From: Dyadobacter luticola
GTDB lineage: Bacteria > Bacteroidota > Bacteroidia > Cytophagales > Spirosomataceae
Reading direction: 5' to 3'
Assembly: GCF_005860805.1 (NCBI RefSeq)
Contig: NZ_VCEJ01000002.1
Coordinates: 62,001 to 126,000 of the forward strand
DNA: 64,000 nucleotides
Shown here in pieces: positions 53,494 through 62,250 of the stretch. Within the stretch, counting starts at the first letter, position 1, and every line of letters starts with the position of its first letter. The position numbers were made by a program, and so were the translations under genes. The notes under the pieces were generated by a model that had not been told where the DNA came from, did not search any database, and saw nothing but the letters and a program-made list of their open reading frames with translations.

Positions 53494-54849
53494 ATGAACG
53501 CTTCTAATCCGCTCAGTACCGCTCCTATTAAGTCCCTGTTTTTCAAGTATTACATTCCCACATTGACCAGCATTGCGTCCGTGCTTTTGCACCAGGTAGT
53601 AAATGGATTGATTCTCAGCCGTCAGGTCGGAAAAGAGGGGATCGCGGCAGTGGGCCTTTATGGTTCTGTTCTGATGGTTTTCACAGCGCTCAATCTCCCG
53701 ATCCTAATTGGCGGCGGGATTTTAATCGGTAAAAATATCGGCGCTGGAAATTACCAGAAGGCTCAGCAAGTTTTTCGGTTTGCGACAACGATTGGACTGG
53801 TTTTAGGTTTTATGGCTGTGCTTTTAGCGCCCTTTATTGTCACCCCCATCGCGCGATTTCTAGCCGGGAACGAAAATACCGAGATCATTAAAAGTACTTC
53901 CGATTATATGTTCTGGCAGTTTATGGGCTTGCCATTTTTCTGCATCCGGATTTTCTGGGGCAACTTCGTGGCCAATGATAATGCGCCCAAAGCATCCAGA
54001 AATGCTGCCGTGCTCGCCGTAGTAATCAATTTGCTGCTGGATTTTTTGTTGATCATTGTTTTTCCTTTTGGAGTTACCGGCGCTTCCATCGCCACCACGC
54101 TTGCGATTTTCGGCGGAGCACTGTATTTGTTTTTCCATATTAAAAAAGGGCAAGGACATTTAACACTTAATGGTTTTCGGTTGACAATCAGGCTACAAGA
54201 GTGGCGGGAATTGCTGAATCTTGGCCTGCCTTCCTTCGCTTCCGAAATCGCATTTTCAACCGGTTTGCTCGTGATCAACCGCAGCGTTGTTCCGTATGGT
54301 CAGTCGGCGGTGGCGGCTTTTGGGATCATTAATTACATGAGTTTTATTTTTATCCGGCTTTTCACATCTGCCATGATCGCCTCGTTGACCATCATTTCTT
54401 TCAATATGGGTGCAAAACTGCCGGGCCGGGTTTTAGAAACATTGCATTTTGGATTGGGCTTTACATTGATACTTGGCTTTGTGGTGACCGGGGTCGGCTT
54501 CGCAATTCCTGATTTACTGGTAAGCCTGTTTTCGGGCGACGAGCCTGAGGCATTTCAGCGCGAAGCAGGGCACGCGCTGAAAATTTACTTTCTGCTTTTT
54601 CTTGCTACTGGTCCCAATTTTATTCTGGCCGCCTATTTTCAAAGTATCGGAAAGTCGGTGGTTTCGATTTTAATCAATATCTCAAAAGGCGGTGTGCTGA
54701 TCGCATTTTTTGCTTTTCTGCTACCGCGGTGGTTCGGGCTCGACGGCATCTGGCTCGCTCGCGGACTAGCCGAAATCGGGACTTTGTTGCTCGTAGCAAT
54801 GTTCAGTGTGTTGAACTGGAAGAAGTATTATGTGGAAACGGCTATTTAG
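53494..54849 (+). CDS. MATE family efflux transporter
   Basis: 451 residues with about twelve membrane helices arranged as two halves, for example LYGSVLMVFTALNLPILIGGGILIGKNIGAGN (the conserved loop after helix 2) and FGIINYMSFIFIRLFTSAMIASLTIISFNMGA in the second half. MATE proteins export cationic drugs or metabolites using Na+ or H+. No local regulator is seen. Its end overlaps the start of a short doubtful frame by 20 bp. Confidence 0.9.
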   Translation: MNASNPLSTAPIKSLFFKYYIPTLTSIASVLLHQVVNGLILSRQVGKEGIAAVGLYGSVLMVFTALNLPILIGGGILIGKNIGAGNYQKAQQVFRFATTIGLVLGFMAVLLAPFIVTPIARFLAGNENTEIIKSTSDYMFWQFMGLPFFCIRIFWGNFVANDNAPKASRNAAVLAVVINLLLDFLLIIVFPFGVTGASIATTLAIFGGALYLFFHIKKGQGHLTLNGFRLTIRLQEWRELLNLGLPSFASEIAFSTGLLVINRSVVPYGQSAVAAFGIINYMSFIFIRLFTSAMIASLTIISFNMGAKLPGRVLETLHFGLGFTLILGFVVTGVGFAIPDLLVSLFSGDEPEAFQREAGHALKIYFLLFLATGPNFILAAYFQSIGKSVVSILINISKGGVLIAFFAFLLPRWFGLDGIWLARGLAEIGTLLLVAMFSVLNWKKYYVETAI

Positions 54850-55018
54850 CATTCTCCAATGTTCTATCATTTTTTGGTCAAACATCTTTAATGCGCAACT
54901 TGCACGAGAGCCAGGCAAAAGGTCGGCAGCATTCCACAGCAACTACAATGATTGGCTCAAAATCGAACCCAAAGACCGATTAGACGCCGAAGTCGACATC
55001 AAAATTTCGCCGGTATAA
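54830..55018 (+). CDS. Doubtful short open frame behind the MATE gene
   Basis: 62 codons with a hydrophobic start (LFSILQCSIIFWSNIFNAQL) that could pass for a signal sequence, then a polar end (NYNDWLKIEPKDRLDAEVD). It overlaps the MATE gene by 20 bp. It may be a small exported peptide gene, a remnant of a larger gene, or chance. The following stretch 55019-55301 is A+T-rich and holds no gene that I recognise. Confidence 0.25.
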   Translation: MWKRLFSILQCSIIFWSNIFNAQLAREPGKRSAAFHSNYNDWLKIEPKDRLDAEVDIKISPV

Positions 55019-55301
55019 TTACTTCCTAAAAACGCTACGCAAAAAGGCTAACAGTCTACAACAAGCTTAAAGCTTCTATAAATATTACGTGCGATAAAGT
55101 TTTAGGGTAGATAAATATAGTTCGTATTCATCTCGACGAAGTACATTTCAATCGTAGGATAATGCTAATATCCAATGTAAAAGATTGCTGAAATTGATTC
55201 CTCCACGTCCCAAACCAATGTAACCTGACTATATTTATATTAATACGAATTCATGACTAACTGATTGATCGTGAGCGTGTAGTAGTGTAAATGATATTGT
55301 T

Positions 55302-56303
55302 ATGATTGGAAAATTACTGTTTTGTCAAAGCATTTCGTTGTGGCGAAAGGCATTTGCGATACTTCTGACATTCGCCATTTTTCAAGCTGAATTGTCAGCT
55401 CAAACCCGCCGGAATAAAGCCTATGTCGCCAGTGGCGGGCAAATCACGATTTTGAAAAATTTCGATTTCGGTGTTGACGGCAGCCTCTCTGCCATCATCC
55501 GCACAGACCGCGAGCTTCCTTATGGTGTCGTGAACTTTGCTGCCAATATTCATTCTGTCAATGGTGGCGACAAAGCTCACGTCGACGGCTACGTCCGGAA
55601 ATTTGGCTCCGCTAACCTTCTTTTTCCGGTCGGCAACAAAGGGTTTTACGGCCCATTTTCGGCGACAGCGGATGGTACTACCGGTGCATATTTCCGTCAA
55701 AACCCTTCCGACGCTTCTTATCGCGCGAGTTCCAAAGATCAAACCATCGGCCCTGTGAACCTGAAAGAATTCTGGGACATTGACGGAAAAAACAAAACCA
55801 AAATTTCACTCACCTGGGATGCCGACAGTAAAGTAGACACGCTGGTTGACCAGCTCAGCAAGCTTACCATCATCGGCTGGAAAAATGGTATGTGGGTGAC
55901 AATCCCTTCCAAAGTCGATTCTATTTCTATCCTGAAAAAAAGATCAGATCTGCAATCCGGCTCCATTACCACGGCTGATGCAATCGCCCCCAACGATTTT
56001 GAAGTTTACACATTGGCAGGTAAGGCCGATCCGCCGATTGTGATCGACTCTCCACTCACAAACCTGACAGTCTACCCAAATCCAGCCAGCGAAGTATTGA
56101 AACTCGCCCAGGAAAAAACTGCGAAACCATTTAAAAAAGAAACCCTCCGAATCACGGATATTCTCGGCCGGGACCGCACGGACGCCGTTTATTGGATCAA
56201 AGACGATCTGCATATCGGCAACCTGATCCGGGGAATGTATATTATCTCCTTCCAGGATCAGTCAGGAAAATCGATCAGCTCGAAATTCCTGGTAGCCCGA
56301 TAA
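55302..56303 (+). CDS. T9SS-sorted secreted protein with type A C-terminal domain
   Basis: 333 residues with a signal peptide (LLTFAIFQAELSAQ, about 20-33). The central region (about 40-245) is beta-rich, with GGDKAHVDGYVRKFGSANLLFPVGNKGFYGP resembling a stretch often seen in T9SS cargo near surface-adhesin-type domains. From about 255 comes the sorting domain (LTVYPNPASEVLKL...IRGMYIISFQDQ...SKFLVAR). It probably ends up on or outside the cell through T9SS. The role is unknown. It converges on the 2H phosphoesterase gene, 9 bp away. Confidence 0.8.
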   Translation: MIGKLLFCQSISLWRKAFAILLTFAIFQAELSAQTRRNKAYVASGGQITILKNFDFGVDGSLSAIIRTDRELPYGVVNFAANIHSVNGGDKAHVDGYVRKFGSANLLFPVGNKGFYGPFSATADGTTGAYFRQNPSDASYRASSKDQTIGPVNLKEFWDIDGKNKTKISLTWDADSKVDTLVDQLSKLTIIGWKNGMWVTIPSKVDSISILKKRSDLQSGSITTADAIAPNDFEVYTLAGKADPPIVIDSPLTNLTVYPNPASEVLKLAQEKTAKPFKKETLRITDILGRDRTDAVYWIKDDLHIGNLIRGMYIISFQDQSGKSISSKFLVAR

Positions 56304-56312
56304 ACCCTGCTG

Positions 56313-56960
56313 CTAAAACAATGAACCCTGCATATACTGCCCATCCGGCAGGCCAAGCAGCGGAAAGGTAGCCACAGTTTCATATTTGGCCCCGTGGATG
56401 AGCGACCTCCGCAACAACTTCATCTCTGTCGCCTGAAATGATGCCTGGAATTCACGGTACAGCCAATCCATCACTGCTTTTTCAATTTGCGAGGCGGTCA
56501 TATTCCGGGCTACTGTAAAATGCGGGTCTTCGCTGAAAATATATTCCGCTGGTGCCCATTGTTTTACATGCGTGCCAACTTCATTCCTGAGTTTTCGGAC
56601 CAGGTCAAGAACATGGTCGGAAGACTTTGAAGCAAGGTCGACATAGAATGTGCCATGCTCATACTTGTTAAACTGGGTCAGGTCGATTTGAAGTGGCGAA
56701 GCATGTTTCGCCACTTTTGAAAATCCCTGAATGATCCGATCCACCTTGTTTTCGTGGATGGTGCATTTGAAAAGGGTCAGATGCGGGATAAGATTGGCCG
56801 CGTAGTGACAGCCGTAATTATCCTCGAAATACCTTTTTACATTGTGGATCAACGCCTCGGTAACCTTATCACATGAAAATACCAGCAGATACTCATACAT
56901 GTGATAACGAATGTTCACCAGTGTATTCCAGTGATTGTTGTTGATGTGAGCGCTTTTCAT
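56313..56960 (-). CDS. 2H phosphoesterase (2'-5' RNA ligase-like)
   Basis: 215 residues from ATG 56960; a frame upstream to 57026 lacks conserved text, and a start at 56900 is also possible. The two HxT/S motifs that define the family are present as PHLTLFKC and PHFTVARN, about 90 residues apart. These proteins hydrolyse or form 2',5'-phosphodiester or cyclic nucleotide bonds. The natural substrate is unknown. It stands alone between the T9SS cargo gene and the AraC gene. Confidence 0.85.
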   Translation of the reverse strand: MKSAHINNNHWNTLVNIRYHMYEYLLVFSCDKVTEALIHNVKRYFEDNYGCHYAANLIPHLTLFKCTIHENKVDRIIQGFSKVAKHASPLQIDLTQFNKYEHGTFYVDLASKSSDHVLDLVRKLRNEVGTHVKQWAPAEYIFSEDPHFTVARNMTASQIEKAVMDWLYREFQASFQATEMKLLRRSLIHGAKYETVATFPLLGLPDGQYMQGSLF

Positions 56961-57107
56961 TTTATGATGTTGATGAAGTGTAACTACTTTGTAAAAATAG
57001 TAATTGGTATTTTTAATATCAAACAAATGATCTCAAAAATATCTAAAATATTTTTCATAACACCTTGATGAGGCGCTGATTGTGGCAATAGTAGCTGGAA
57101 AAGGCAA

Positions 57108-57953
57108 TTATTTGAGGTAGCGCCTTTTGAAATCGGAAGGGTTTTCGCCGACAACTTTTTTGAACAGCTTATTAAAATAGGATAGGCTTTCGAAACCAAC
57201 CGCAAAACAAGTCTCCGACACCGTTCTATCCAGCAGCAAATAATTCTTGGCCTGGTTCACCCGATATTGATTCACGAAATCGGTGAACGTCATCCGCGTG
57301 TTCTTTTTAAAAAACCTGCAAAATGCTGCGGTAGTGAGATTTACCTGCTCCGCAATAAAGTTGACATCCGGATTCTGGTCAAAATGCGTTTCTACATACT
57401 TATAGATAGCATCCATCCGGTGCTGCTCTTTTTGCAGCGATTTATTCGCGGCGGGCGCAGCATTTAAAATCTCAACGTGTTCTGAGCCAGCCAGTAATCT
57501 GAGAATTTGCAAAAGTGAAAGCAGTTGTTCAAAAGGGTCAAGGCCAGGAAGCTGTTTCAATTTCTCGCCAGCGATTTGTTTGGTGGTACCAGAAAACGAC
57601 AAGCCATAATGTGACTGGTTGAAAAGTGCCTTAATTGGAGCAAATTCAGGTATTTCCAGAAAATCTTTTCCCAGGAAATTCTCTTTCATTTGAATAATCA
57701 CCTGCTCACATTCTGTACGGACGCCATAGTCGAAATTCAAATGCGGAATGTTCGGACCAATAAAAACCAGGTCGCTGCCCTCGTAAACCGACGTATGGTC
57801 GCCAACGTGACGGGTACCGCTCGTGCCTTCGACATACACGATTTCGTACTCGGGGTGAAAATGCCAAAGAAAAGTATCATTCAAACCGGGAGTCAGCAGC
57901 ACCTTAAATGAGCTGCCCTGATCGGGGATGATTTCTTCTCGGATAACCTTCAT
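57108..57953 (-). CDS. AraC family regulator with cupin sensor domain
   Basis: 281 residues: a cupin-type N-domain (about 20-115, with FLWHFHPEYEIVYVEGTSGTRHVGDH and FIGPNIPHLNF) followed by two AraC helix-turn-helices (about 180-281, with AEQVNLTTAAFCRFFKKNTRMTF and ETCFAVGFESLSYFNKLFKK). Such regulators commonly sense sugars. It is divergent to the phytanoyl-CoA dioxygenase gene and probably controls it. The ligand is unknown. Confidence 0.9.
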   Translation of the reverse strand: MKVIREEIIPDQGSSFKVLLTPGLNDTFLWHFHPEYEIVYVEGTSGTRHVGDHTSVYEGSDLVFIGPNIPHLNFDYGVRTECEQVIIQMKENFLGKDFLEIPEFAPIKALFNQSHYGLSFSGTTKQIAGEKLKQLPGLDPFEQLLSLLQILRLLAGSEHVEILNAAPAANKSLQKEQHRMDAIYKYVETHFDQNPDVNFIAEQVNLTTAAFCRFFKKNTRMTFTDFVNQYRVNQAKNYLLLDRTVSETCFAVGFESLSYFNKLFKKVVGENPSDFKRRYLK

Positions 57954-58056
57954 TTCTAACCTTCATTTGCAGAAGTCGCTTTTCAATTTGGCAATAATAT
58001 CAATACAGAGCAAATAGTGGTTATCTCAAAGGTGGAGAAGTGGGTTCAATGACAGT

Positions 58057-58064
58057 TAATTTTG
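58057..58064 (+). promoter_or_regulatory. Candidate -7 element of the dioxygenase gene
   Basis: TAATTTTG fits TAnnTTTG 32 bp before the ATG at 58097; no clear TTG is at the expected distance, so the site may depend on the divergent AraC regulator. Confidence 0.35.
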
Positions 58065-58096
58065 TTTTATTAATTCACGAAAAAATAGTGATAAAT

Positions 58097-59068
58097 ATGG
58101 AGCATCAAACCATGGCGCCCACGATGGCACCCGCAAACGCACATAAAGATATTCCCGGCAATCCTTCGACGGCAAAATCGAGCAACATTAAATTGAATGA
58201 CAGGAGTAATGGAAAGCCGCTGAAATTGCTGAGTGAGGATGACTGGAAGTTTTGGATTGAAAATGGTTATATCGTAGTCAAAAATGCAGTTCCGAAAGAA
58301 CAGGTGAAGAAATTGGCTGATTTTCTTTGGGAGTTTGAAGAGAAAGATCCGAACGATCCCGGTACCTGGTATACGCCGCCGCGGGCTGAGATGAAAATGA
58401 AGGAACTGACCAATACAGGCATGGTGGAAGTTTACAACCATCAGTATATGTGGGACAACCGCCAGTTTCCGAAAGTGCATGAGGCTTTTACGGATATTTG
58501 GGGAACTGAGAAACTTTGGGTGACGATAGACCGCGCCAATCTCAACCTGCCACTTCGGCCTGGATTCGATTATAAAGGCTTCATTCACTGGGACTACGAT
58601 CCCGAAACCAAGCCGCAGAATGTTCAGGGCGTGCTGGCTTTGGCTGACCAGGACGACGAAAACATGGGTGGTTTTCAATGTATCCCCGAGCTTTTCAGGA
58701 CTTATGATACCTGGAAGCTGACCCAGCCTGAGGACCGCAATCATTTCCAGCCCGATACGACTGGTTTTGAATTAGTTAAAGTAAAAATGAATGCAGGCGA
58801 CCTCCTGATTTTTAACAGCTCGCAACCCCACGGCATCCGCGCCAACCGCAGCGAAAACAAAGTCCGCCTCGCGCAATACATTTCGATGATGCCGGCTCAG
58901 GAAGACGACGAGGAACTGCGTCAGTGGCGCATCAAGTCATGGAAAGAGCGCCAGGCGCCGGAAGGATACGCATTTCCAGGCGACCCAAGAAATTGGGAAA
59001 AGACGAAGTATGAGACTGCGGAATTGTCGGATTTGGGTAGGAAGCTGCTGGGGCTGGATCGGTGGTAA
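58097..59068 (+). CDS. Phytanoyl-CoA dioxygenase family protein
   Basis: 323 residues from ATG 58097. The Fe(II)/2-oxoglutarate site is visible: HWD in GFIHWDYDPETK (about 173-184) and the distal His in SSQPHGIRANRSENKVRLAQY (about 254-274), with the Arg that binds oxoglutarate shortly after. The family hydroxylates unactivated carbons of fatty acyl chains, osmolytes or natural products in the cytoplasm. The divergent AraC gene with a cupin sensor suggests substrate-responsive control. The substrate cannot be named. Confidence 0.85.
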   Translation: MEHQTMAPTMAPANAHKDIPGNPSTAKSSNIKLNDRSNGKPLKLLSEDDWKFWIENGYIVVKNAVPKEQVKKLADFLWEFEEKDPNDPGTWYTPPRAEMKMKELTNTGMVEVYNHQYMWDNRQFPKVHEAFTDIWGTEKLWVTIDRANLNLPLRPGFDYKGFIHWDYDPETKPQNVQGVLALADQDDENMGGFQCIPELFRTYDTWKLTQPEDRNHFQPDTTGFELVKVKMNAGDLLIFNSSQPHGIRANRSENKVRLAQYISMMPAQEDDEELRQWRIKSWKERQAPEGYAFPGDPRNWEKTKYETAELSDLGRKLLGLDRW

Positions 59069-59140
59069 ATGTGCCGGGGAAAGCAAAGTATTAAATCTTA
59101 GAAATTTAATACTAATTCTCTGTTAGGCCACGTTCTCGAT

Positions 59141-59160
59141 TTTGTAACTGCGGTTACAAA
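59141..59160. promoter_or_regulatory. Inverted repeat of Crp/Fnr-like layout before the PorV-like gene
   Basis: TTTGTAAC (59141-59148) and GTTACAAA (59153-59160) are perfect 8-bp arms with a 4-bp centre, ending 24 bp before the ATG at 59185. The layout resembles Crp/Fnr-family operators. No such regulator is in the window. Confidence 0.55.
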
Positions 59161-59184
59161 TCCTTCAACTTAATCCTAACATCC

Positions 59185-60282
59185 ATGAAAGCAAATTTCT
59201 TATTTATCTGCTTTGCTGCCCTCGCGTGTTCCGATGTTTTTGCTCAAAGTTATGGTACGAGAATCCCGAATGGCGAGCCGGGAAGTTTGACGATTGTTCC
59301 TGATGCCCGGAGTGCGGGGATAGGTGAAGCGGGAGTAGCCCTAAGTGCCGATGCCAATGCAACTTTCTGGAACCCAGCAAAACTTCCGACTGCCGAACAT
59401 GATTTCGGCGTATCTGCTTCTTATGCGCCCTGGCTGCGTACATTGGTTGATGATAATTGGTTGGGATACGCCAGTGCGTACAAAAAGATTGGGACAAAGC
59501 AGGCGGTAGCGGCCTCGGTCAAATACTTCAACAGCCAAGCTTATTTCGCTAGCGGTGGCTCTATGCACGCTTATGATTTGGCTATCAGTGGCATGTATTC
59601 GAGACAATTAGGCAAAAATTTTGCGATGGGAGTGGGGTTGAAATACATTTCTTCCAGTATCGGGTCCGGCGTAATCAACGCCAATACATTAACACCAGGC
59701 CGCACGGTAGCGGCGGATCTAAGCGCTTATTATCACAAGCAAGTCGTGACTAGTACGAGCGGAGAAGATTTTAACTGGTCGCTGGGCGCCACACTTTCCG
59801 ATTTGGGAGGGAAAATCAATTATGGGACAGGTAGTGAAGTTTTCCTGCCGACAACGCTGAGAGTGGGCGGCGGAATTTCTTACACGGCAACCGGAAAGCA
59901 TCGGCTGAATGTGATTGCCGACTTGCGCAAGTTGCTGGTACCCACGCCAAATGGCACTGCAAGCCCTGGTTTACAATCATCCTGGCAGGGCGTCTTACAT
60001 TCTTTCTCAGATGCGCCCGGCGGTTTTAAAGAGGAAATGCAGGAAATAGCTTTGGCGATGGGAGCAGAATATTGGTACAATGATATGATCGCTTTGAGAG
60101 GCGGCTACAACGCCCAAAACAAAAACAAAGGAGACCGGAAATTCTTCACGGCCGGCGCTGGCGTTAAAGTTCTTCATAACTACACCGCAGATTTCGCCTA
60201 CCTGTTTTCATTAACAGAAGGCGATCCGATTGCGCAGACTTTCCGGATTAGTCTTGGGGCGTATTTTGGGAAGAAGTCTTAG
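59185..60282 (+). CDS. porV: PorV-like T9SS outer membrane protein
   Basis: 365 residues with a signal peptide (DVFAQ, about 21). The FadL-like barrel of the PorV/PorQ group starts at LTIVPDARSAGIGEAGVALSADANATFWNPAKL (about 32-64) and ends with QTFRISLGAYFGKKS. PorV shuttles cargo from the SprA translocon to the attachment complex at the cell surface. Other T9SS genes (sprA, porU) are not in the window, although several cargo genes are. A palindromic site lies just upstream. PorQ or a PorV paralogue is the alternative. Confidence 0.82.
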   Translation: MKANFLFICFAALACSDVFAQSYGTRIPNGEPGSLTIVPDARSAGIGEAGVALSADANATFWNPAKLPTAEHDFGVSASYAPWLRTLVDDNWLGYASAYKKIGTKQAVAASVKYFNSQAYFASGGSMHAYDLAISGMYSRQLGKNFAMGVGLKYISSSIGSGVINANTLTPGRTVAADLSAYYHKQVVTSTSGEDFNWSLGATLSDLGGKINYGTGSEVFLPTTLRVGGGISYTATGKHRLNVIADLRKLLVPTPNGTASPGLQSSWQGVLHSFSDAPGGFKEEMQEIALAMGAEYWYNDMIALRGGYNAQNKNKGDRKFFTAGAGVKVLHNYTADFAYLFSLTEGDPIAQTFRISLGAYFGKKS

Positions 60283-60309
60283 GAGTTGAATTTTATACGA
60301 CAGGATATA

Positions 60310-60696
60310 TTACCAAATGCAATCCAAGTCATACTTTTTGATTTCAGGATCTAATGTTATCACCTGCAAATCGTGATCAATTGCTGTCGAAATGATAATC
60401 CTGTCAAATGGATCTTTGTGAATGCCGGGAAGCGATTTAAGTTGACTAAGTGTGGAAATTTCGATTGGGAGGACGGTTATATCATTGGTCATGCACGCTA
60501 AATGCAAATCGTCGATTGTATAGTGTAGTTCGATTTTGCCAATAGAAGATTTGATAACGATCTCCCAAAATGTTGCAATGCTAACATGTAACTTGGAATT
60601 AGGGTTTGACAAAATGCGACGGGCGACAAGAGAAAGTGATTTGCTGTCGTCCTGCATCCAAAGTAAAGTGTGTGTGTCCAATAAAAATCCTTGCAT
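60310..60696 (-). CDS. PIN-domain ribonuclease toxin (VapC-like)
   Basis: 128 residues with the PIN active-site acids: Asp7 (LLDTHTLLW), Glu in ATFWEIVIKS (about 45), Asp in KDPFDRIIISTA (about 94-98) and Asp in VITLDPEI. The 5' end of the gene touches the antitoxin stop (1-bp overlap), the usual toxin-antitoxin arrangement with the antitoxin first. PIN toxins cleave RNA, often tRNA or rRNA. Confidence 0.88.
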   Translation of the reverse strand: MQGFLLDTHTLLWMQDDSKSLSLVARRILSNPNSKLHVSIATFWEIVIKSSIGKIELHYTIDDLHLACMTNDITVLPIEISTLSQLKSLPGIHKDPFDRIIISTAIDHDLQVITLDPEIKKYDLDCIW

Positions 60697-60929
60697 TACA
60701 TATAATCTTTAAACTCTTCAAGTGGATCGTCAAAGTCAGGGCTCATTTTCATTTTGCCTTTTAGCAGCCCGATCACTCGTTTTGGACTAGTCATAGCTGG
60801 CGGATCCACTTTTTTTTCCAAAATGGCATCAATAAAAGATTCCACCTCGCTTTCATAGGCTGGTGGGATCTTTTTTACTTTTTCCAGAAGCTGCACACTA
60901 ATCATATATGACAAAGTCAGTTTTAACAA
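60696..60929 (-). CDS. DUF2281-like antitoxin
   Basis: 77 residues; a start at 60905 (MISVQLL) is equally likely and gives 69. The pattern VKKIPPAYESEVESFIDAIL, a variable hinge, and the end GLLKGKMKMSPDFDDPLEEFKDYM are typical of the short antitoxins that partner VapC-like PIN toxins. It precedes the toxin with a 1-bp overlap and likely represses the pair. Confidence 0.82.
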   Translation of the reverse strand: MLKLTLSYMISVQLLEKVKKIPPAYESEVESFIDAILEKKVDPPAMTSPKRVIGLLKGKMKMSPDFDDPLEEFKDYM

Positions 60930-61057
60930 ATTTAAAAATATTTAAGCTGTATCACAATTCAATTAAAACAGCATTTCCAGCAACCCAGACATTCTTTATA
61001 ACAGCCTGGAAGCTAAATATTTCGGAAAGGGATTTTCATTGACAATTTTGTATTGCC

Positions 61058-61783
61058 ATGAAAAAATTCTTATTCGTTATACTCATTTTTACTCAAATTG
61101 GGACGGCGCTCGGGCAGTCTGGTGGGAGGCCGTCCCCCGGGGAGCCGTACCTCGGGGAGCCGTCCCCCGGGAGGCCGTCCCAATGGAAGTTGGTTGCTGA
61201 AAAGGGCGACATCAAGGTTTATAATCGGCTCGTTCCCGGCTCTAAAGTCAAGGCTTTGAAGGCGGAATGTGTATTGAATGCCCGCGTCGAAGAAGTGGTT
61301 GATCTGCTACTGGATATTCCCGCTGCCACAAAATGGGTTTGCCATGCCAAGTCCTGCACGATCCTTCGCAAGGTTTCCGACCGCGAAGTTTTTTATTATA
61401 CGGAGGTAAGCCTGCCTTGGCCGCTCGATAACCGCGATTTTGTTACAAATCTTACAATTTCTGAAAATCCTTTGACGAAAGTTGTGACCGTCGAAGCGCC
61501 TGCGGTTCCCGGATTTTTGCCTGAGAAAAAGGGACTCGTGCGTATCAAAAAATCCGTCAGTACCTGGACTATTACGCCGGTCGCGACCGAAAAAGTCAAA
61601 GTGGAATACACCTTACAGGTTGATCCTGGCGGCGCGATTCCCGCCCATATTGTTAACCTTTTTGCCTGCCAGGGGCCGATTGAAACATTTACCAATATGA
61701 AAAAAGAGCTGCAACTCCGGCAGGCAAAATCTGCGGAAAAGGACTTCGGTTCGTTATTGAGTGGCACCGCAGCGAAATTTTGA
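61058..61783 (+). CDS. Secreted START-domain protein with repeat-encoded linker
   Basis: 241 residues with a signal peptide (MKKFLFVILIFTQIGTALGQ). Residues about 21-42 are a G/P/S-rich linker encoded by four 15-bp repeats (RPSPG-EPYLG-EPSPG-RPSQ). The remainder is a START-like lipid-binding domain (WKLVAEKGDIKVYNR, CVLNARVEEVVDLLLDIPAATKW, YYTEVSLPWPLDNRDFV, VEYTLQVDPGGAIPAHIVNLFACQGPIETF). START proteins bind lipids or sterols; here it would act outside the cytoplasm. Its ligand is unknown. Confidence 0.82.
   Translation: MKKFLFVILIFTQIGTALGQSGGRPSPGEPYLGEPSPGRPSQWKLVAEKGDIKVYNRLVPGSKVKALKAECVLNARVEEVVDLLLDIPAATKWVCHAKSCTILRKVSDREVFYYTEVSLPWPLDNRDFVTNLTISENPLTKVVTVEAPAVPGFLPEKKGLVRIKKSVSTWTITPVATEKVKVEYTLQVDPGGAIPAHIVNLFACQGPIETFTNMKKELQLRQAKSAEKDFGSLLSGTAAKF
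61124..61183. repeat. Four 15-bp GC-rich units inside a coding region
   Basis: Units start at 61124, 61139, 61154 and 61169: GGGAGGCCGTCCCCC, GGGGAGCCGTACCTC, GGGGAGCCGTCCCCC and GGGAGGCCGTCCCAA. The outer two and inner two resemble each other. All keep the frame and encode the linker of the START protein. Confidence 0.85.
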
Positions 61784-61905
61784 CCCAAAAAATTGATAAG
61801 TAGGACTTTAACGAAGTAAGCTTTCGACTTTAAATGCTTGCCTGATCAAAAAGGCATAAATTTTTTAGTAAAAAGTATTGAAATAGTTAAAGAACATTAC
61901 GCATC

Positions 61906-62139
61906 ATGGGGAAGGGAAAAGAACTTTTTGGGCACTATAACGACTTGGCAAAAGCAAAAGGGCCGGGCACAAAAGAGAGCACTTATGCCGGAATTTTGTT
62001 TCAGGCGCTGTTGATGGTGGGTGAGCGCCGAACATTTGAGCTACTGGAAGAGGCCGATGAGCAGGGCAAAAAATTGAAGTTGCTGTACCCTGAAAATGCA
62101 AAGAAAAATGCGCCTCCGACCGGCATTGCGCTGGCTTGA
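61906..62139 (+). CDS. Small protein of unknown function
   Basis: 77 residues, soluble and charged, starting MGKGKELFGHYNDLAKAKGP and containing a helix (FQALLMVGERRTFELLEEADEQGKKLKLLYP). It lies 122 bp after the START gene in the same direction and lacks a signal peptide. The balanced codon use and the helix-rich text make a real gene likely, but no known family is recognised. A convergent lipoprotein gene ends 111 bp beyond. Confidence 0.55.
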   Translation: MGKGKELFGHYNDLAKAKGPGTKESTYAGILFQALLMVGERRTFELLEEADEQGKKLKLLYPENAKKNAPPTGIALA

Positions 62140-62250
62140 AATATTGCTTTTGAATGTTAATTGTCGGCCAATACACGTCAACCGTGGATTCTATGGGATC
62201 AAGTGGTCAATAGCAAGTTGCGGGATAAAAATCGCCAGGCGTAAACCGGG

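Noticed and set aside
54830..55018. Confident small exported peptide gene behind the MATE gene
   Set aside because: No terminator, promoter or family support; kept only as a doubtful feature.
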